From assembly GCF_037975245.1 (NCBI RefSeq), contig NC_092566.1, positions 250,001-314,000 of the forward strand: a DNA stretch of 64,000 nucleotides, written 5' to 3'. The position numbers were made by a program, and so were the translations under genes. This stretch comes from Apostichopus japonicus (Eukaryota > Echinodermata > Holothuroidea > Aspidochirotida > Stichopodidae). Below, piece by piece: positions 15,101 to 22,956 of this stretch. A model generated the notes under the pieces. It saw nothing but the letters and a program-made list of their open reading frames with translations, searched no databases and had not been told where the DNA came from. Every line of letters begins with the position of its first letter. Within the stretch, counting starts at the first letter, position 1.

Positions 15101-18100
15101 AGATGATATTGTCAAAGGTATACTTTGTTTTATATTCCAAACACAACACTACAACTCCACCATAACTGCCCTAACCCTACTTTGTTCTTACCATTCTCTG
15201 CCAAAGATGCAACTGTTTCCAGGAGAGACTCCAGTTGGTCTTCCTCATTAGCTAATTTAAGGGCCTCTATTAAAAGTTCTGACATTCCAGTGCCAACAAA
15301 GAATGCTTTATTCTTTTCAAAATCTGCTAAATTTCCTAAAACCATTATAACTTTTCCACAAAGCACCAAGTTTTCTTTATTTTCCTTGGAAATATTAAGA
15401 AAAACTTCTATTGCACCAGAAGAAATGGCCTTGGTCTGTAAGTTTTCTGTGGAGAAAAACAAACAGCAAAATCATGAAAAATAATGCCCATGTATAACTA
15501 ATTATCACTGACCTAGATTTTAAACCAAAATGAATGTTAATTAGATTATATTTCATAGCATTTTTCTTGTAGGTATGAACCACATGGAAATGCTCTTTGG
15601 AAGAAATATTATTTGTGTCTTCATTAATTAAAATGAATAAAAAGTCTAGAGAATCTGATAAAAGCATATAACAACATTGTCCTTAATTACAAAAAGTGTA
15701 TGTTTGTACCCCTACTGTATGTAGCACAATGTCAATATTTGTCCAGTAGGTGGTAAAATGCAGCTACATTACACAATGTGCCTACTTGCAGTGCAGAAAG
15801 TATATTATAGCCCTATGTAGCACAATGTCAATATTTGTCCAGTAGGTGGTAAAACGTAATCCTACATTACACAATGTGCCTACTTGCAGTGCTGAAAGTA
15901 TATTATAGCCCTATGTAGCACAATGTCAATATTTGTCCAGTAGGTGGTAAAGTGCAGCTACATTACACAATGTACCTACTTGCAGTGCAAAAAGTATATT
16001 ATAGCCCTATGTAGCACAATGTCAATATTTGTCCAGTAGGTGGTAAAACGTAATCCTACATTACACAATGTGCCTACTTGCAGTGCAGAAGGTATATTAT
16101 AGCCCTATGTAGCACAATGTCAATATTTGTCCAGTAGGTGGTAAAACGTAATCCTACATTACACAATGTACCTACTTGCAGTGCAGAAAGTATATTATAG
16201 CCCTATGTAGCACAATGTCAATATTTGTCCAGTAGGTGGTAAAACGTAATCCTACATTACACAATGTACCTACTTGCAGTGCAGAAAGTATATTATAGCC
16301 CTATGTAGCACAATGTCAATATTTGTCCAGTAGGTGGTAAAACGTAATCCTACATTACACAGTGTGCTTACTTGCAGTGCAGAATGTATATTACATTTGC
16401 CAGTCCATATTTGGAAGGTAGGTGATATGATCCAATCCTATTTAAGCTTGCTCTACTCTTGCCTATTTACAAACTAAACATGGCTGTTACCATTGCCACA
16501 TGTGAGGTTAAGGAAGTAACTACAGGCCATCAGTCGAACCCTCTGATATGCTTCATCTATGTTTGGTGGAGTCAGTTTGGTTAAGACCTCTAACAACTTC
16601 TCCACTCCTCCTGAAGAAGACACTGCCTCTCTGCCTTCATCTGAAATAAATTGAAGGATACGAATAGGAGTGACCCTGTCTGACTACAAGGATGAGAGTC
16701 TTTGGGCAAAGTAGCTGGTATCATGACTAGGTGGGAACAACAACTTTGGCGATCAAATTACTTTTGGTCAAAACAATTTATAATTGACAACCGCAGTAAG
16801 CAGATCACAAACATGTCACAATGTTTAATATTCTTCAATTTCAATTCTGATCGTTTAACTTGAAAATGTGAAATAAATGTCAATTGATACTGTTGGGATC
16901 TTTCTTTTATTCAACTTTAACAACAGTTCTCCTGAATTCATACATACCAGCAGCCATACTGTTGATCACTACTGATATATAATATTAAACCTCTGGACAG
17001 CTTTTGCTAGCCAGGCATACCCTACGACATCTGTTTTCAGTATTGGTAAAAACCAATATTAGTTTGTCATGCTACATGCTACATGTCATCTGTTTTCAAG
17101 ATTAGAAAGAGGCAATATTGGTTAAAGGATTGGTTAAAGGCTGAAAATAACTATAACCATTTCTCAGTTATCAAACACACAAATTGAACACAAATAGACA
17201 TGTTCGTATCCAAACAAATTTGTCAATGGCATAACATGCATCATTTGCACTAAAAACTAATAGGAGCTACATAAATCTTGCTCAAAAAGCATTTATAGAG
17301 TTGACTTCAAGTGTTTCTATTATCAATGGTTCCTCATGTTGAAATTGTGGAGAGTTTACTGTAGTTAGGACGATTCCAGATTCCAGACGATTCCAGAGGG
17401 AGGATAATAACCAGCAGAGATCCTTTCAATATTGAAGTCTGTTTTAAACTGTACTCTGAGACATAAAAGTAAAATCACTCCTTATCCTTCCAACTGTCAC
17501 AGGACTCATTTTATAAGTTGTTTGCTTTCAGTGATGGAATACAGCCTCAGATAGGTGCACCGAACTTACCTACAGAAGGTAGAGCTGCACAGAAACATGG
17601 GAAATATGAAACTTTAAAGTAAGAGACTTGGATAGCAAGCACTGTATTAAGGTCCTTACAAAGAATTACTTACCCAAGTCACAGCAGATGTTACCAAGTG
17701 CTCGACAGGCTTGAAGTACAACTTCTGAATCTGAATGACTAAGTAGTCCATTGAGAACAGGAATGATTGACGAATTCACAAATGTTGAACGAAGGTGCTC
17801 TAAAATAATGAAAGGGTTTGTTTATAGTCAAAGGGGTATCCAGCTCAAGAATACAGTTAAATATGTGACTTGGTTTGATCACAGAAAACCATTGACCAGA
17901 ACTTGCAAGTTATTGTGATTCACATTATGCTCAGAAACTTGCTTTTATGTTGATACTTGAAATTAACCAATTAACTTTCAATTTATTATTCAGTATCTGA
18001 ATTAACTTAATTATGTGGTGGAACTGCGCTGAATAAGTGTCAGCATGTACTCAACTATTATTGAATAGCTTCGTGCAGATCATCATATCAAGTGAGTTAG

Positions 18101-21100
18101 CTGTAATACAATTTACATTAAACTTGTGTGTGGATAGCTTGTGTGAGTTAGCTGTAATACAATTTACATAAAACTTGTGTGTGGATACCTCGGGTATTAC
18201 CAGGCCCATAAAGCAACAATTCAAAGGAATTGAGATGGCTAAGCACACAATGCAACAATCAAACTAAAATAAAAAAGAAACACATAGGAAAACTGATGAA
18301 ACATGTTCTTGAAACTGGTGTTAGACTAGAGAAGATAATTATGTAATACCTTATACATCTCAAAAACAAAATTAAACAGTTTGACTTCATAGGATTATGC
18401 AGGGAAATAATAATCTAATCATTTAGAAAGAATTCACAAGGAATGAAATTGATTTTAACTGATCAAAAGTGATTAAATTAAAGTTTACCAGCTTTGGCCA
18501 TCTCTGCTATAATCTTTGCAACTTTCATAGTGTGAGCATTTGTGCTTGCTTGCCTCAAGGCATTAACCATGATAGGGACTCCATCTTGAGAGTGCAGGCT
18601 ATCTGCCGTCTTCTCCACTGCCAAAGTAGAAAAAATTCATATTAAATCATCAGCCATCTTGAAATTAAAGTTTATGTTTATTACTTAAACATCACCGAAC
18701 CAATGACCTGATAGTCAGTATTAGTATGCCAAGATAGACCAATCTAACACACATGATTGAGAACCTAACATTCACTACCACTGAGCTGCTGGTGTTGATG
18801 GCAGTTGAAGTGAGAACCTAACATTAACTGCAAATGCCTGCTGGTGTTGATGGCAGTTGAAGTGAGAACCTAACATTAACTACCAATGACTGCTGGTGTT
18901 GATGGCAGTTGAAGTGAGAACCTAACAATCACTACCAATGAGCTGCTGGTGTTGATTGCAGTTGAAGTGAAAACCTAACAATCACTACCAATGAGCTGCT
19001 GGTGTTGATTGTAGTTGAAGTGAGAACCTAACATTAACTACCAATGAGCTGCTGGTGTTCATTGCAGTTGAAGTGAGAACCTAACATTAACTACCAATGA
19101 GCTGCTGGTGTTGATGGCAGTTGAAGTGAGGACCTAACATTAACTACCAATGAGCTGCTGGTGTTGATTGTAGTTGAAGTGAGAACCTAACATTAACTAC
19201 CAATGAGCTGCTGGTGTTCATTGCAGTTGAAGTGAGAACCTAACATTAACTACAAATGACTGCTGGTGTTGATGGCAGTTGAAGTGAAAAACCTAACATT
19301 AACTACCAATGAGCTGCTGGTGTTGATTGTAGTTGAAGCGTTGAACCTAACATTAACTACCAATGAGCTGCTGGTGTTGATTGCAGTTGAAGTGAGAACC
19401 TAACATTAACTACCACTGAGCTGCTGGTGTTGACTGTAGTTGAAGTGAGAACCTAACAATCACTACCAATGAGCTGCTGGTGTTGATTGTAGTTGAAGTG
19501 AGAACCTAACATTAACTACCAATGACTGCTGGTGTTGACTGTAGTTGAAGTGAGAACCTAACAATCACTACCAATGAGCTGCTGGTGTTGATTGTAGTTG
19601 AAGTGAGAACCTAACAATCACTACCAATGAGCTGCTGGTGTTGATTGTAGTTGAAGTGAAAACCTAACATTCACTACCAATGAGCTGCTGGTGTTGATTG
19701 TAGTTGAAGTGAAAACATAACATTAACTACCAATGATTGCTGGTGTTGATTGTAGTTGAAATGAGAACCTAACAATCACTACCAATGAGCTGCTGGTGTT
19801 GACTGTAGTTGAAGTGAGAACCTAACAATCACTACCAATGAGCTGCTGGTGTTGAAGTGAGAACCTAACAATCACTACCAATGAGCTGCTGGTGTTGATT
19901 GTAGTTGAAGTGAAAACCTAACATTAACTACCAATGACTGCTGGTGTTGATTGTAGTTGAAGTGAGAACCTAACAATCACTACCAATGAGCTGCTGGTGT
20001 TGATTGTAGTTGAAGTGAGAACCTAACATTCACTACCAATGCGCTGCTGGTGTTGACTGTAGTTGAAGTGAGAACCTAACAATCACTACCAATGAGCTGC
20101 TGGTGTTGATTGTAGTTGAAGTGAGAACCTAACATTCACTACCACTGAGCTGCTGGTGTTGATGGCAGTTGAAGTGAGAACCTAACAATCACTACCAATG
20201 AGCTGCTGGTGTTGATTGTAGTTGAAGTGAGAACCTAACATTCACTACCAATGAGCTGCTGGTGTTGATGGCAGTTGAAGTGAGAACCTAACATTAACTA
20301 CCAATGAGCTGCTGGTGTTGATTGTAGTTAAAGTGAAAACCTAACATTCACTACCAATGAGCTGCTGGTGTTGATTGCAGTTGAAGTGAAAACCTAACAT
20401 TCACTACCAATGACTGCTGGTGTTGATTGCAGTTGAAGTGAAAACCTAACATTAACTACCAATGAGCTGCTGGTGTTGATGGCAGTTGAAGTGAGAACCT
20501 AACATTAACTACCAATGAGCTGCTGGTGTTGATGGCAGTTGAAGTGAGAACCTAACATTCACTACCAATGAGCTGCTGGTGTTGATGGCAGTTGAAGTGA
20601 AAACCTAACATTCACTACCAATGAGCTGCTGGTGTTGATTGTAGTTGAAGTGAAAACCTAACATTCACTACCAATGAGCTGCTGGTGTTGATTGCAGTTG
20701 AAGTGAAAACCTAACATTAACTACCAATGAGCTGCTTATGTTGATGGCAGTTGAAGTGAGAACCTAACATTAACTACCAATGAGCTGCTGGTGTTGATGG
20801 CAGTTGAAGTGAGAACCTAACATTAACTACCAATGAGCTGCTGGTGTTGATGGCAGTTGAAGTGAGAACCTAACATTCACTACCAATGAGCTGCTGGTGT
20901 TGATGGCAGTTGAAGTGAGAACCTAACATTAACTACCAATGAGCTGCTGGTGTTGATGGCAGTTGAAGTGAGAACCTAACATTCACTACCAATGAGCTGT
21001 TGGTGTTGATGGCAGTTGAAGTGAGAACCTAACATTAACTACCAATGAGCTGCTGGTGTTGATGGCAGTTGAAGTGAGAACCTAACACTAACTACCAATG

Positions 21101-22180
21101 AGCTGCTGGTGTTGATGGCAGTTGAAGTGAGAACCTAACATTAACTACCACTGAGCTGCTGGTGTTGATGGCAGTTGAAGTGAAAACCTAACATTAACTA
21201 CCACTGAGCTGCTGTTGTTGATTGTAGTTGAAGTGAGAACCTAACATTAACTACCAATGAGCTGCTGGTGTTGATGGCAGTTGAAGTGAGAACCTAACAT
21301 TCACTACCAATGACTGCTGGTGTTGATTGTAGTTGAAGTGAGAACCTAACATTAACTACCACTGAGCTGCTGGTGTTGATGGCAGTTGAAGTGAGAACCT
21401 AACATTCACTACCAATGACTGCTGGTGTTGATTGTAGTTGAAGTGAGAACCTAACATTAACTACCAATGAGCTGCTGGTGTTGATGGCAGTTGAAGTGAG
21501 AACCTAACATTAACTACCACTGAGCTGCTGGTGTTGATGGCAGTTGAAGTGAAAACCTAACATTAACTACCAATGAGCTGCTGTTGTTGATTGTAGTTGA
21601 AGTGAGAACCTAACATTAACTACCAATGAGCTGCTGGTGTTGATGGCAGTTGAAGTGAGAACCTAACATTCACTACCAATGACTGCTGGTGTTGATTGTA
21701 GTTGAAGTGAGAACCTAACATTAACTACCAATGAGCTGCTGGTGTTGATTGCAGTTTCACTGACAGATCTAGCAATCAAGAGATCAAATTAAAATAAACA
21801 CTAGCTTTACTCTTCCTTCCCTGTAATAACCAAAAAGCCAAAATAGTAAAAGACAGTCCTTGAATTTGCAAAAATACAATTTTCTGAGAAATTCTAATTG
21901 TCCTTGATATCAAGAATTATTTAATATTGTAATAGTTGCTTTGAAAGAACCAATATTGGTTATTTCACATATCATAAAATCTTATCAAACTGATTTCTAT
22001 TTTTATTTTACCAGATGAGAATGTAAGACAAACATAAACTTATCTGTAAGCTCAAAGAATGCACAAACATTGACTTCTTACCATTCCCCTCCAGTGTTTT
22101 TAGTATACAGTCAAGACATGCGTCAACATTTTCCCCTTTCTCCGAGACTTTCAGCTTTTGCACAGCACTACCCAGGTCCT
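12..22180 (-). CDS. RAP1GDS1: RAP1GDS1 (SmgGDS), armadillo-repeat small-GTPase chaperone, 13 coding exons, start exon not found
   Basis: In animals SmgGDS binds small GTPases with polybasic tails (RhoA, Rap1, Rac1) in the cytosol, helping their prenylation, trafficking and, for RhoA, nucleotide exchange. Coding exons in transcript order are 22082-22180, 18489-18617, 17674-17799, 16491-16640, 15192-15446, 11942-12100, 11200-11334, 8035-8169, 5353-5478, 5096-5198, 4261-4424, 2276-2404 and 12-130. Every junction is GT-AG and every phase matches, giving about 609 codons against 607 residues in human. The translation aligns to the human protein from its LKKLKI-like N-terminus through all ARM repeats, with landmarks RALGNIC, LGNLA, SLAEND, SALRNL, PVQFKLLGT, RMLID and MATSEH. 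Eleven of the twelve visible introns interrupt codons after base 1; one is phase 2. The first coding exon would lie between 22184 and about 36944. One 16-nt candidate (29478-29493) has the right phase but no other support. The introns carry very large minisatellites. Identity is secure; the N-terminus is incomplete. Confidence 0.95.
131..1566 (-). other. RAP1GDS1 last intron, non-repetitive part
   Basis: This is AT-rich intronic DNA. Apart from the non-LTR 3' tail at about 690-985, I see no coding signal, RNA gene or array in it. Confidence 0.6.
690..985 (+). mobile_element. Probable 3' tail of a truncated non-LTR retrotransposon
   Basis: The stretch holds a GGGCCCCATTGGAAATGACG-like motif, a T-rich segment with CTTTGTCTACTTTGTCTTTG, and ends GAATAAATCAAATCAAAAAA. 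This arrangement is typical of CR1/L2-like LINE 3' ends in marine invertebrates. No reverse-transcriptase coding remains. The left boundary is approximate. Confidence 0.45.
1567..2345 (-). repeat. 86/88-bp minisatellite made of a RAP1GDS1 exon end plus its 5' splice site
   Basis: Nine copies are present. Read on the minus strand, each has about 65 bp matching the end of the exon at 2276-2404 (AGTGAAAGAATC ... CTCAATCTG), then GTAAGTCATG and about 10 more intronic bases. The ninth copy, at the high-coordinate end, is the true exon end. Most copies are 86 bp and carry GTCACCTATAGG. Copies near 1664 and 2010, and the true exon, are the 88-bp form and keep the reading frame. Donor cores (CTTAC on the plus strand) occur near 1579, 1665, 1753, 1839, 1925, 2010, 2098, 2184 and 2271. 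Confidence 0.93.
2276..2404 (-). CDS. RAP1GDS1: RAP1GDS1 penultimate coding exon
   Basis: The translation GPSVPAIIEADLLDVLSNIL continues DSERIAVEVKCNALSLLGF and LTQS, aligning to the human region KLVQILHRLLADERSAPEIK onward. The acceptor is TTTGTAG at 2405-2407 and the donor is GTAAGTCAT from 2275 downward. Its last 65 bp are the seed of the adjoining tandem array. Confidence 0.9.
2405..2966 (-). other. RAP1GDS1 intron, unique part
   Basis: AT-rich intronic sequence between an exon acceptor and the 22-bp array. No gene or structured element was recognised. Confidence 0.5.
2967..4250. repeat. 22-bp minisatellite ending beside a RAP1GDS1 5' splice site
   Basis: The unit is GCTGCAGCACACACTCAATA plus AA, with variants GCTACAG, GCTATAG and GCCACAGAA; there are about 57 copies. 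The array stops about 5 bp before the donor GTAAC at 4256-4260, so nearly the first base of this intron in the transcript is repeat. Unit variants recur in blocks, suggesting repeated segmental duplication. Confidence 0.95.
4261..4424 (-). CDS. RAP1GDS1: RAP1GDS1 coding exon, MATSEH ARM repeat
   Basis: It encodes LLAALIKHSGSTNVMHVILQ, NGGVAKLVSMATSEHELMQN and EALVALTLLASSHL, nearly collinear with the human LLSALIRHS...MATSEHVIMQNEALVALALIA segment. The acceptor TTTTTTCACAG is at 4425-4427 and the donor GTAACT at 4260. It enters with a split Arg codon from the exon at 5096-5198. Confidence 0.95.
4425..5095 (-). other. RAP1GDS1 intron, no repeat array
   Basis: Unique AT-rich intron sequence. 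It is one of the few larger introns of this gene without an obvious minisatellite. No gene seen. Confidence 0.5.
5096..5198 (-). CDS. RAP1GDS1: RAP1GDS1 coding exon
   Basis: It encodes EVSTQLGENNEFVARVVEMS followed by ECEVHAGVAGEAN, matching the human EAAEQLGKNVKLVERLVEWC and EAKDHAGVMGESN region. The acceptor TTCTTTGCAG is at 5199-5201 and the donor GTAAGA at 5095. Phase is 1 in and 2 out. Confidence 0.92.
5353..5478 (-). CDS. RAP1GDS1: RAP1GDS1 coding exon, PVQFKLLGT segment
   Basis: It encodes VNKPAVLKAGTLETICPLLE then SEMHPVQFKLLGTIRMLIDG and Q. The human SEMPPVQFKLLGTLRMLIDAQ segment is almost identical. The acceptor TTCACTAG is at 5479-5481 and the donor GTGAGA at 5352. The 5' splice site of the upstream exon is about 2.5 kb away, across an almost pure minisatellite intron. 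Confidence 0.95.
5526..8010. repeat. 15-bp-based minisatellite with 60-bp higher-order unit filling a RAP1GDS1 intron
   Basis: The base unit is AGCACCACTAGAAGC. A typical higher-order unit of 60 bp adds AGTAACACTAGTAGCATTAT and GAACACTAAC. The array covers 5526-5576 and 6381-8010 and is interrupted by the hAT-like element at 5577-6380. It stops about 20 bp short of the donor at 8034 and about 45 bp from the acceptor at 5481, so it is nearly the whole intron. The units lack stops in several frames, which produces open frames of 538 codons (minus) and 398 codons (plus); these are not genes. Confidence 0.95.
5577..6380 (+). mobile_element. Non-autonomous hAT-type DNA transposon, 804 bp, 8-bp target duplication
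   Basis: The left end reads CTGTGGCAGAGCG, a decayed form of the right end, whose reverse complement is CAGTGGCGGAGCTAGGG. It is flanked by GCACCACT at 5569-5576 and 6381-6388; because this 8-mer is also part of the host repeat, the duplication alone is not proof. At 6043-6081 a short frame reads MPKNKPSGCANRK before a stop. To my recollection this resembles the start of ZMYM/ZBED-related hAT transposases. A 148-codon open frame (5915-6361) has no recognisable similarity. The element shares segments with the one at 23559-24282. Confidence 0.75.
8035..8169 (-). CDS. RAP1GDS1: RAP1GDS1 coding exon, SALRNL ARM repeat
   Basis: It encodes DHCSRLVELGVIQPLLDLLK, then NQNQELDLKLGHAVLSALRN and LSIP, matching human ANCIHMVDNGIVEKLMDLLD ... 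HAALSALRNLAIP. The acceptor TTGTCTTCTCAG is strong (8170-8172); the donor GTAAGTATA starts at 8034, about 20 bp from the large array. Confidence 0.95.
8170..8590 (-). other. RAP1GDS1 intron, unique part
   Basis: Non-repetitive AT-rich intron sequence before the 35-bp array. An open frame of 95 codons on the plus strand shows no similarity and is not annotated. Confidence 0.5.
8591..11147. repeat. 35-bp minisatellite with a ~451-bp higher-order period
   Basis: The unit is CCCATGTATCTATGCCAGRG plus ATAATATGACATTAA, about 73 copies over 2.5 kb. A 31-bp variant (ACGTATC, lacking CCATG) recurs near 9076, 9527 and 9979, spaced about 451 bp, which equals twelve 35-bp units plus one 31-bp unit. The TGTCAGAGATACTATG variant recurs with the same order. 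The array fills most of the intron 8170-11199. Confidence 0.95.
11200..11334 (-). CDS. RAP1GDS1: RAP1GDS1 coding exon, DESM ARM repeat
   Basis: It encodes ESMKFLFQNGESQLFKRIMS then EWIKSGSEMYQISASLALGN and FARS, matching human DESMQKLFEGGKGSVFQRVL ... ALAIANFARND. The acceptor TTTATTACTACAG is at 11335-11337 and the donor GTAAGA at 11199. Confidence 0.95.
11335..11941 (-). other. RAP1GDS1 intron, no array
   Basis: Unique intron sequence. Short open frames on both strands have no support. Confidence 0.5.
11942..12100 (-). CDS. RAP1GDS1: RAP1GDS1 coding exon
   Basis: It encodes KMKLEFAQMNLVESLLNIAD, KFAKPSQPQASFDQEFDASK and VATDIIVLLLTG, aligned with human IKLQLVEAGLVECLLEIV ... SDLMVLLLLGD. 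The linker between these ARM repeats differs in sequence, as expected for a loop. Acceptor CATTAG at 12101-12103; donor GTATGT at 11941. Confidence 0.93.
12411..14112. repeat. 46-bp minisatellite
   Basis: The unit is CTAAAAGCTTGATCCCTCTG, AACCCCACTAGCCTGGGCAC, GAACAC; about 36 copies. Variants (ATGACC, CCTATG, GCCTTGG) recur in the same order over several units, indicating block duplication. It lies mid-intron (12101-15191). Confidence 0.95.
14448..14893. repeat. 55-bp minisatellite, about 8 copies
   Basis: The unit contains CTTATGGGTTCCTATCTCTC, TGGGCCTT and GGCAGTACCCAATTGGAATT. Overlapping open frames of 81-116 codons on the plus strand come from the unit and are not genes. It shares the intron 12101-15191 with the 46-bp array. 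Confidence 0.92.
15192..15446 (-). CDS. RAP1GDS1: RAP1GDS1 coding exon, longest, two ARM repeats
   Basis: It encodes NLQTKAISSGAIEVFLNISK, ENKENLVLCGKVIMVLGNLA, DFEKNKAFFVGTGMSELLIE, ALKLANEEDQLESLLETVAS and LAEN. The human counterpart runs from SLQAQLINMGVIPTL to LAPLAEND. At 255 bp it is about twice the size of its neighbours, consistent with two ARM repeats in one exon. Acceptor TTTTTCTCCACAG at 15447-15449; donor GTAAGA at 15191. Confidence 0.95.
15711..16391. repeat. ~97-bp minisatellite, about 7 copies
   Basis: The unit contains GTAGCACAATGTCAATATTT, GTCCAGTAGGTGGTAAAACG, CTACATTACACAATGTGCCT and ACTTGCAGTGCAGAAAGTAT. It occupies most of the intron between the exons at 15446 and 16491. 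Confidence 0.93.
16491..16640 (-). CDS. RAP1GDS1: RAP1GDS1 coding exon
   Basis: It encodes EGREAVSSSGGVEKLLEVLT, KLTPPNIDEAYQRVRLMACS and YFLNLTCGN, matching human HEGRSAVDQAGGAQIVIDHL onward. The acceptor TTTATTTCAG is at 16641-16643 and the donor GTAACA at 16490. Confidence 0.93.
16641..17673 (-). other. RAP1GDS1 intron, no array
   Basis: About 1 kb of unique AT-rich intron. No repeat array, ORF or RNA gene recognised. Confidence 0.5.
17674..17799 (-). CDS. RAP1GDS1: RAP1GDS1 coding exon, RALGNIC ARM repeat
   Basis: It encodes HLRSTFVNSSIIPVLNGLLS then HSDSEVVLQACRALGNICCD and L, matching human LLNSKDQEVLLQTGRALGNI. The acceptor TTATTTTAG is at 17800-17802 and the donor GTAAGT at 17673. 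Confidence 0.95.
18090..18190. repeat. ~50-bp tandem duplication, two copies
   Basis: TGAGTTAGCTGTAATACAAT followed by TTACATWAAACTTGTGTGTG occurs twice in tandem within a RAP1GDS1 intron. It may be a minisatellite at the two-copy stage. Confidence 0.8.
18489..18617 (-). CDS. RAP1GDS1: RAP1GDS1 coding exon
   Basis: It encodes EKTADSLHSQDGVPIMVNAL, RQASTNAHTMKVAKIIAEMA and KA, aligned to human SEKIQASGILQLFASLLTPQ ... KVANIIAEVAKNE. Acceptor TACTTTGGCAG at 18618-18620; donor GTAAAC at 18488. Confidence 0.93.
18761..21756. repeat. 53-bp minisatellite, about 56 copies, 3 kb
   Basis: The unit is GAACCTAACATTAACTACCA, ATGAGCTGCTGGTGTTGATG, GCAGTTGAAGTGA. Recurrent variants are AATCAC/TTCAC/TTAAC, ATTGTAG/ATGGCAG and loss of GAG in TGAGCTGC. 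It is the longest array in RAP1GDS1 and fills most of the intron 18618-22081. Confidence 0.96.
22082..22180 (-). CDS. RAP1GDS1: RAP1GDS1 first recognised coding exon
   Basis: It encodes DLGSAVQKLKVSEKGENVDA, then CLDCILKTLEGN. This matches the human N-terminus NLSDTLKKLKI ... LEGCLDCLLQAL, so at most a handful of residues are missing upstream. The acceptor TTACTTCACAG (22181-22183) enters in phase 1, so an upstream exon must supply the ATG. Donor GTAAGA at 22081. Confidence 0.92.
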
Positions 22181-22220
22181 CTGTGAAGTAATAAGATACA
22201 ATGTTTTAAGAATTTTAACA

Positions 22221-22636
22221 AATCAAGTTTACCATCTACCAAACATTACTCACCCATTTAGTGTGTAATCAAGGTTTACCATCTACCAAACATTACTCAC
22301 CCATTTAGTGTGTAATCAAGGTTTACCATCTACCAAACATTACTCACCCATTTAGTGTGTAATCAAGCTTTGCAATCTACCATACACTACCCACCCATTT
22401 AGTGTGCAATCAAGCTTTGCAATCTACAATACATTACTCACCCATTTAGTGTGCAATCAAGCTTTGCAATCTACCATACATTATTCACCCATTTATTGTG
22501 CAATCAAGCCCTGCAATCTACCATACATTACCCACCCATTTAGTGTGCAATCAAGCTTTGCAATCTACCATACATTACTCACCCATTTAGTGTGCAATCA
22601 AGCTTTGCAATCTACCATACATTACTCACCCATTTC
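22221..22636. repeat. 47-bp minisatellite upstream of a RAP1GDS1 acceptor
   Basis: About 9 copies of TTTACCATCTACCAAACATT, ACTCACCCATTTAGTGTGT, AATCAAGG. On the RAP1GDS1 sense strand most units contain AAATGGGTGAGTAATG, a good match to a 5' splice site. The array begins about 40 bp from the acceptor of the exon at 22082-22180. Confidence 0.92.
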
Positions 22637-22809
22637 AAATCTGTTGTTTGCAAAGGTTGCCTAATTCAGCTTCGTTGAAGTAAACTTTTATCTGCAATAA
22701 CATGTAGAGAAATGAAATGTATTATACTTTTCATTCTTTTGATCAATTAGACAATTATTCAAATAAGTCTCCAGGAACATCTTCAAGTCTGACTCTTTAC
22801 ATGAAATAA

Positions 22810-22900
22810 ACATACATATAACTCACAATATACATACATATAACTCACAATATACATACATATAACTCACAATATACATACATATAACTCACAATACCTT
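22810..22900. repeat. ~23-bp tandem repeat, 4 copies
   Basis: ACATACATATAACTCACAAT plus AT repeats four times. Short AT-rich array in the first RAP1GDS1 intron. Confidence 0.85.
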
Positions 22901-22956
22901 TAGACCCCTACCGCAGGACAGCATCCCCTGCAAGTGATGACAAAAGAAGGATCCAC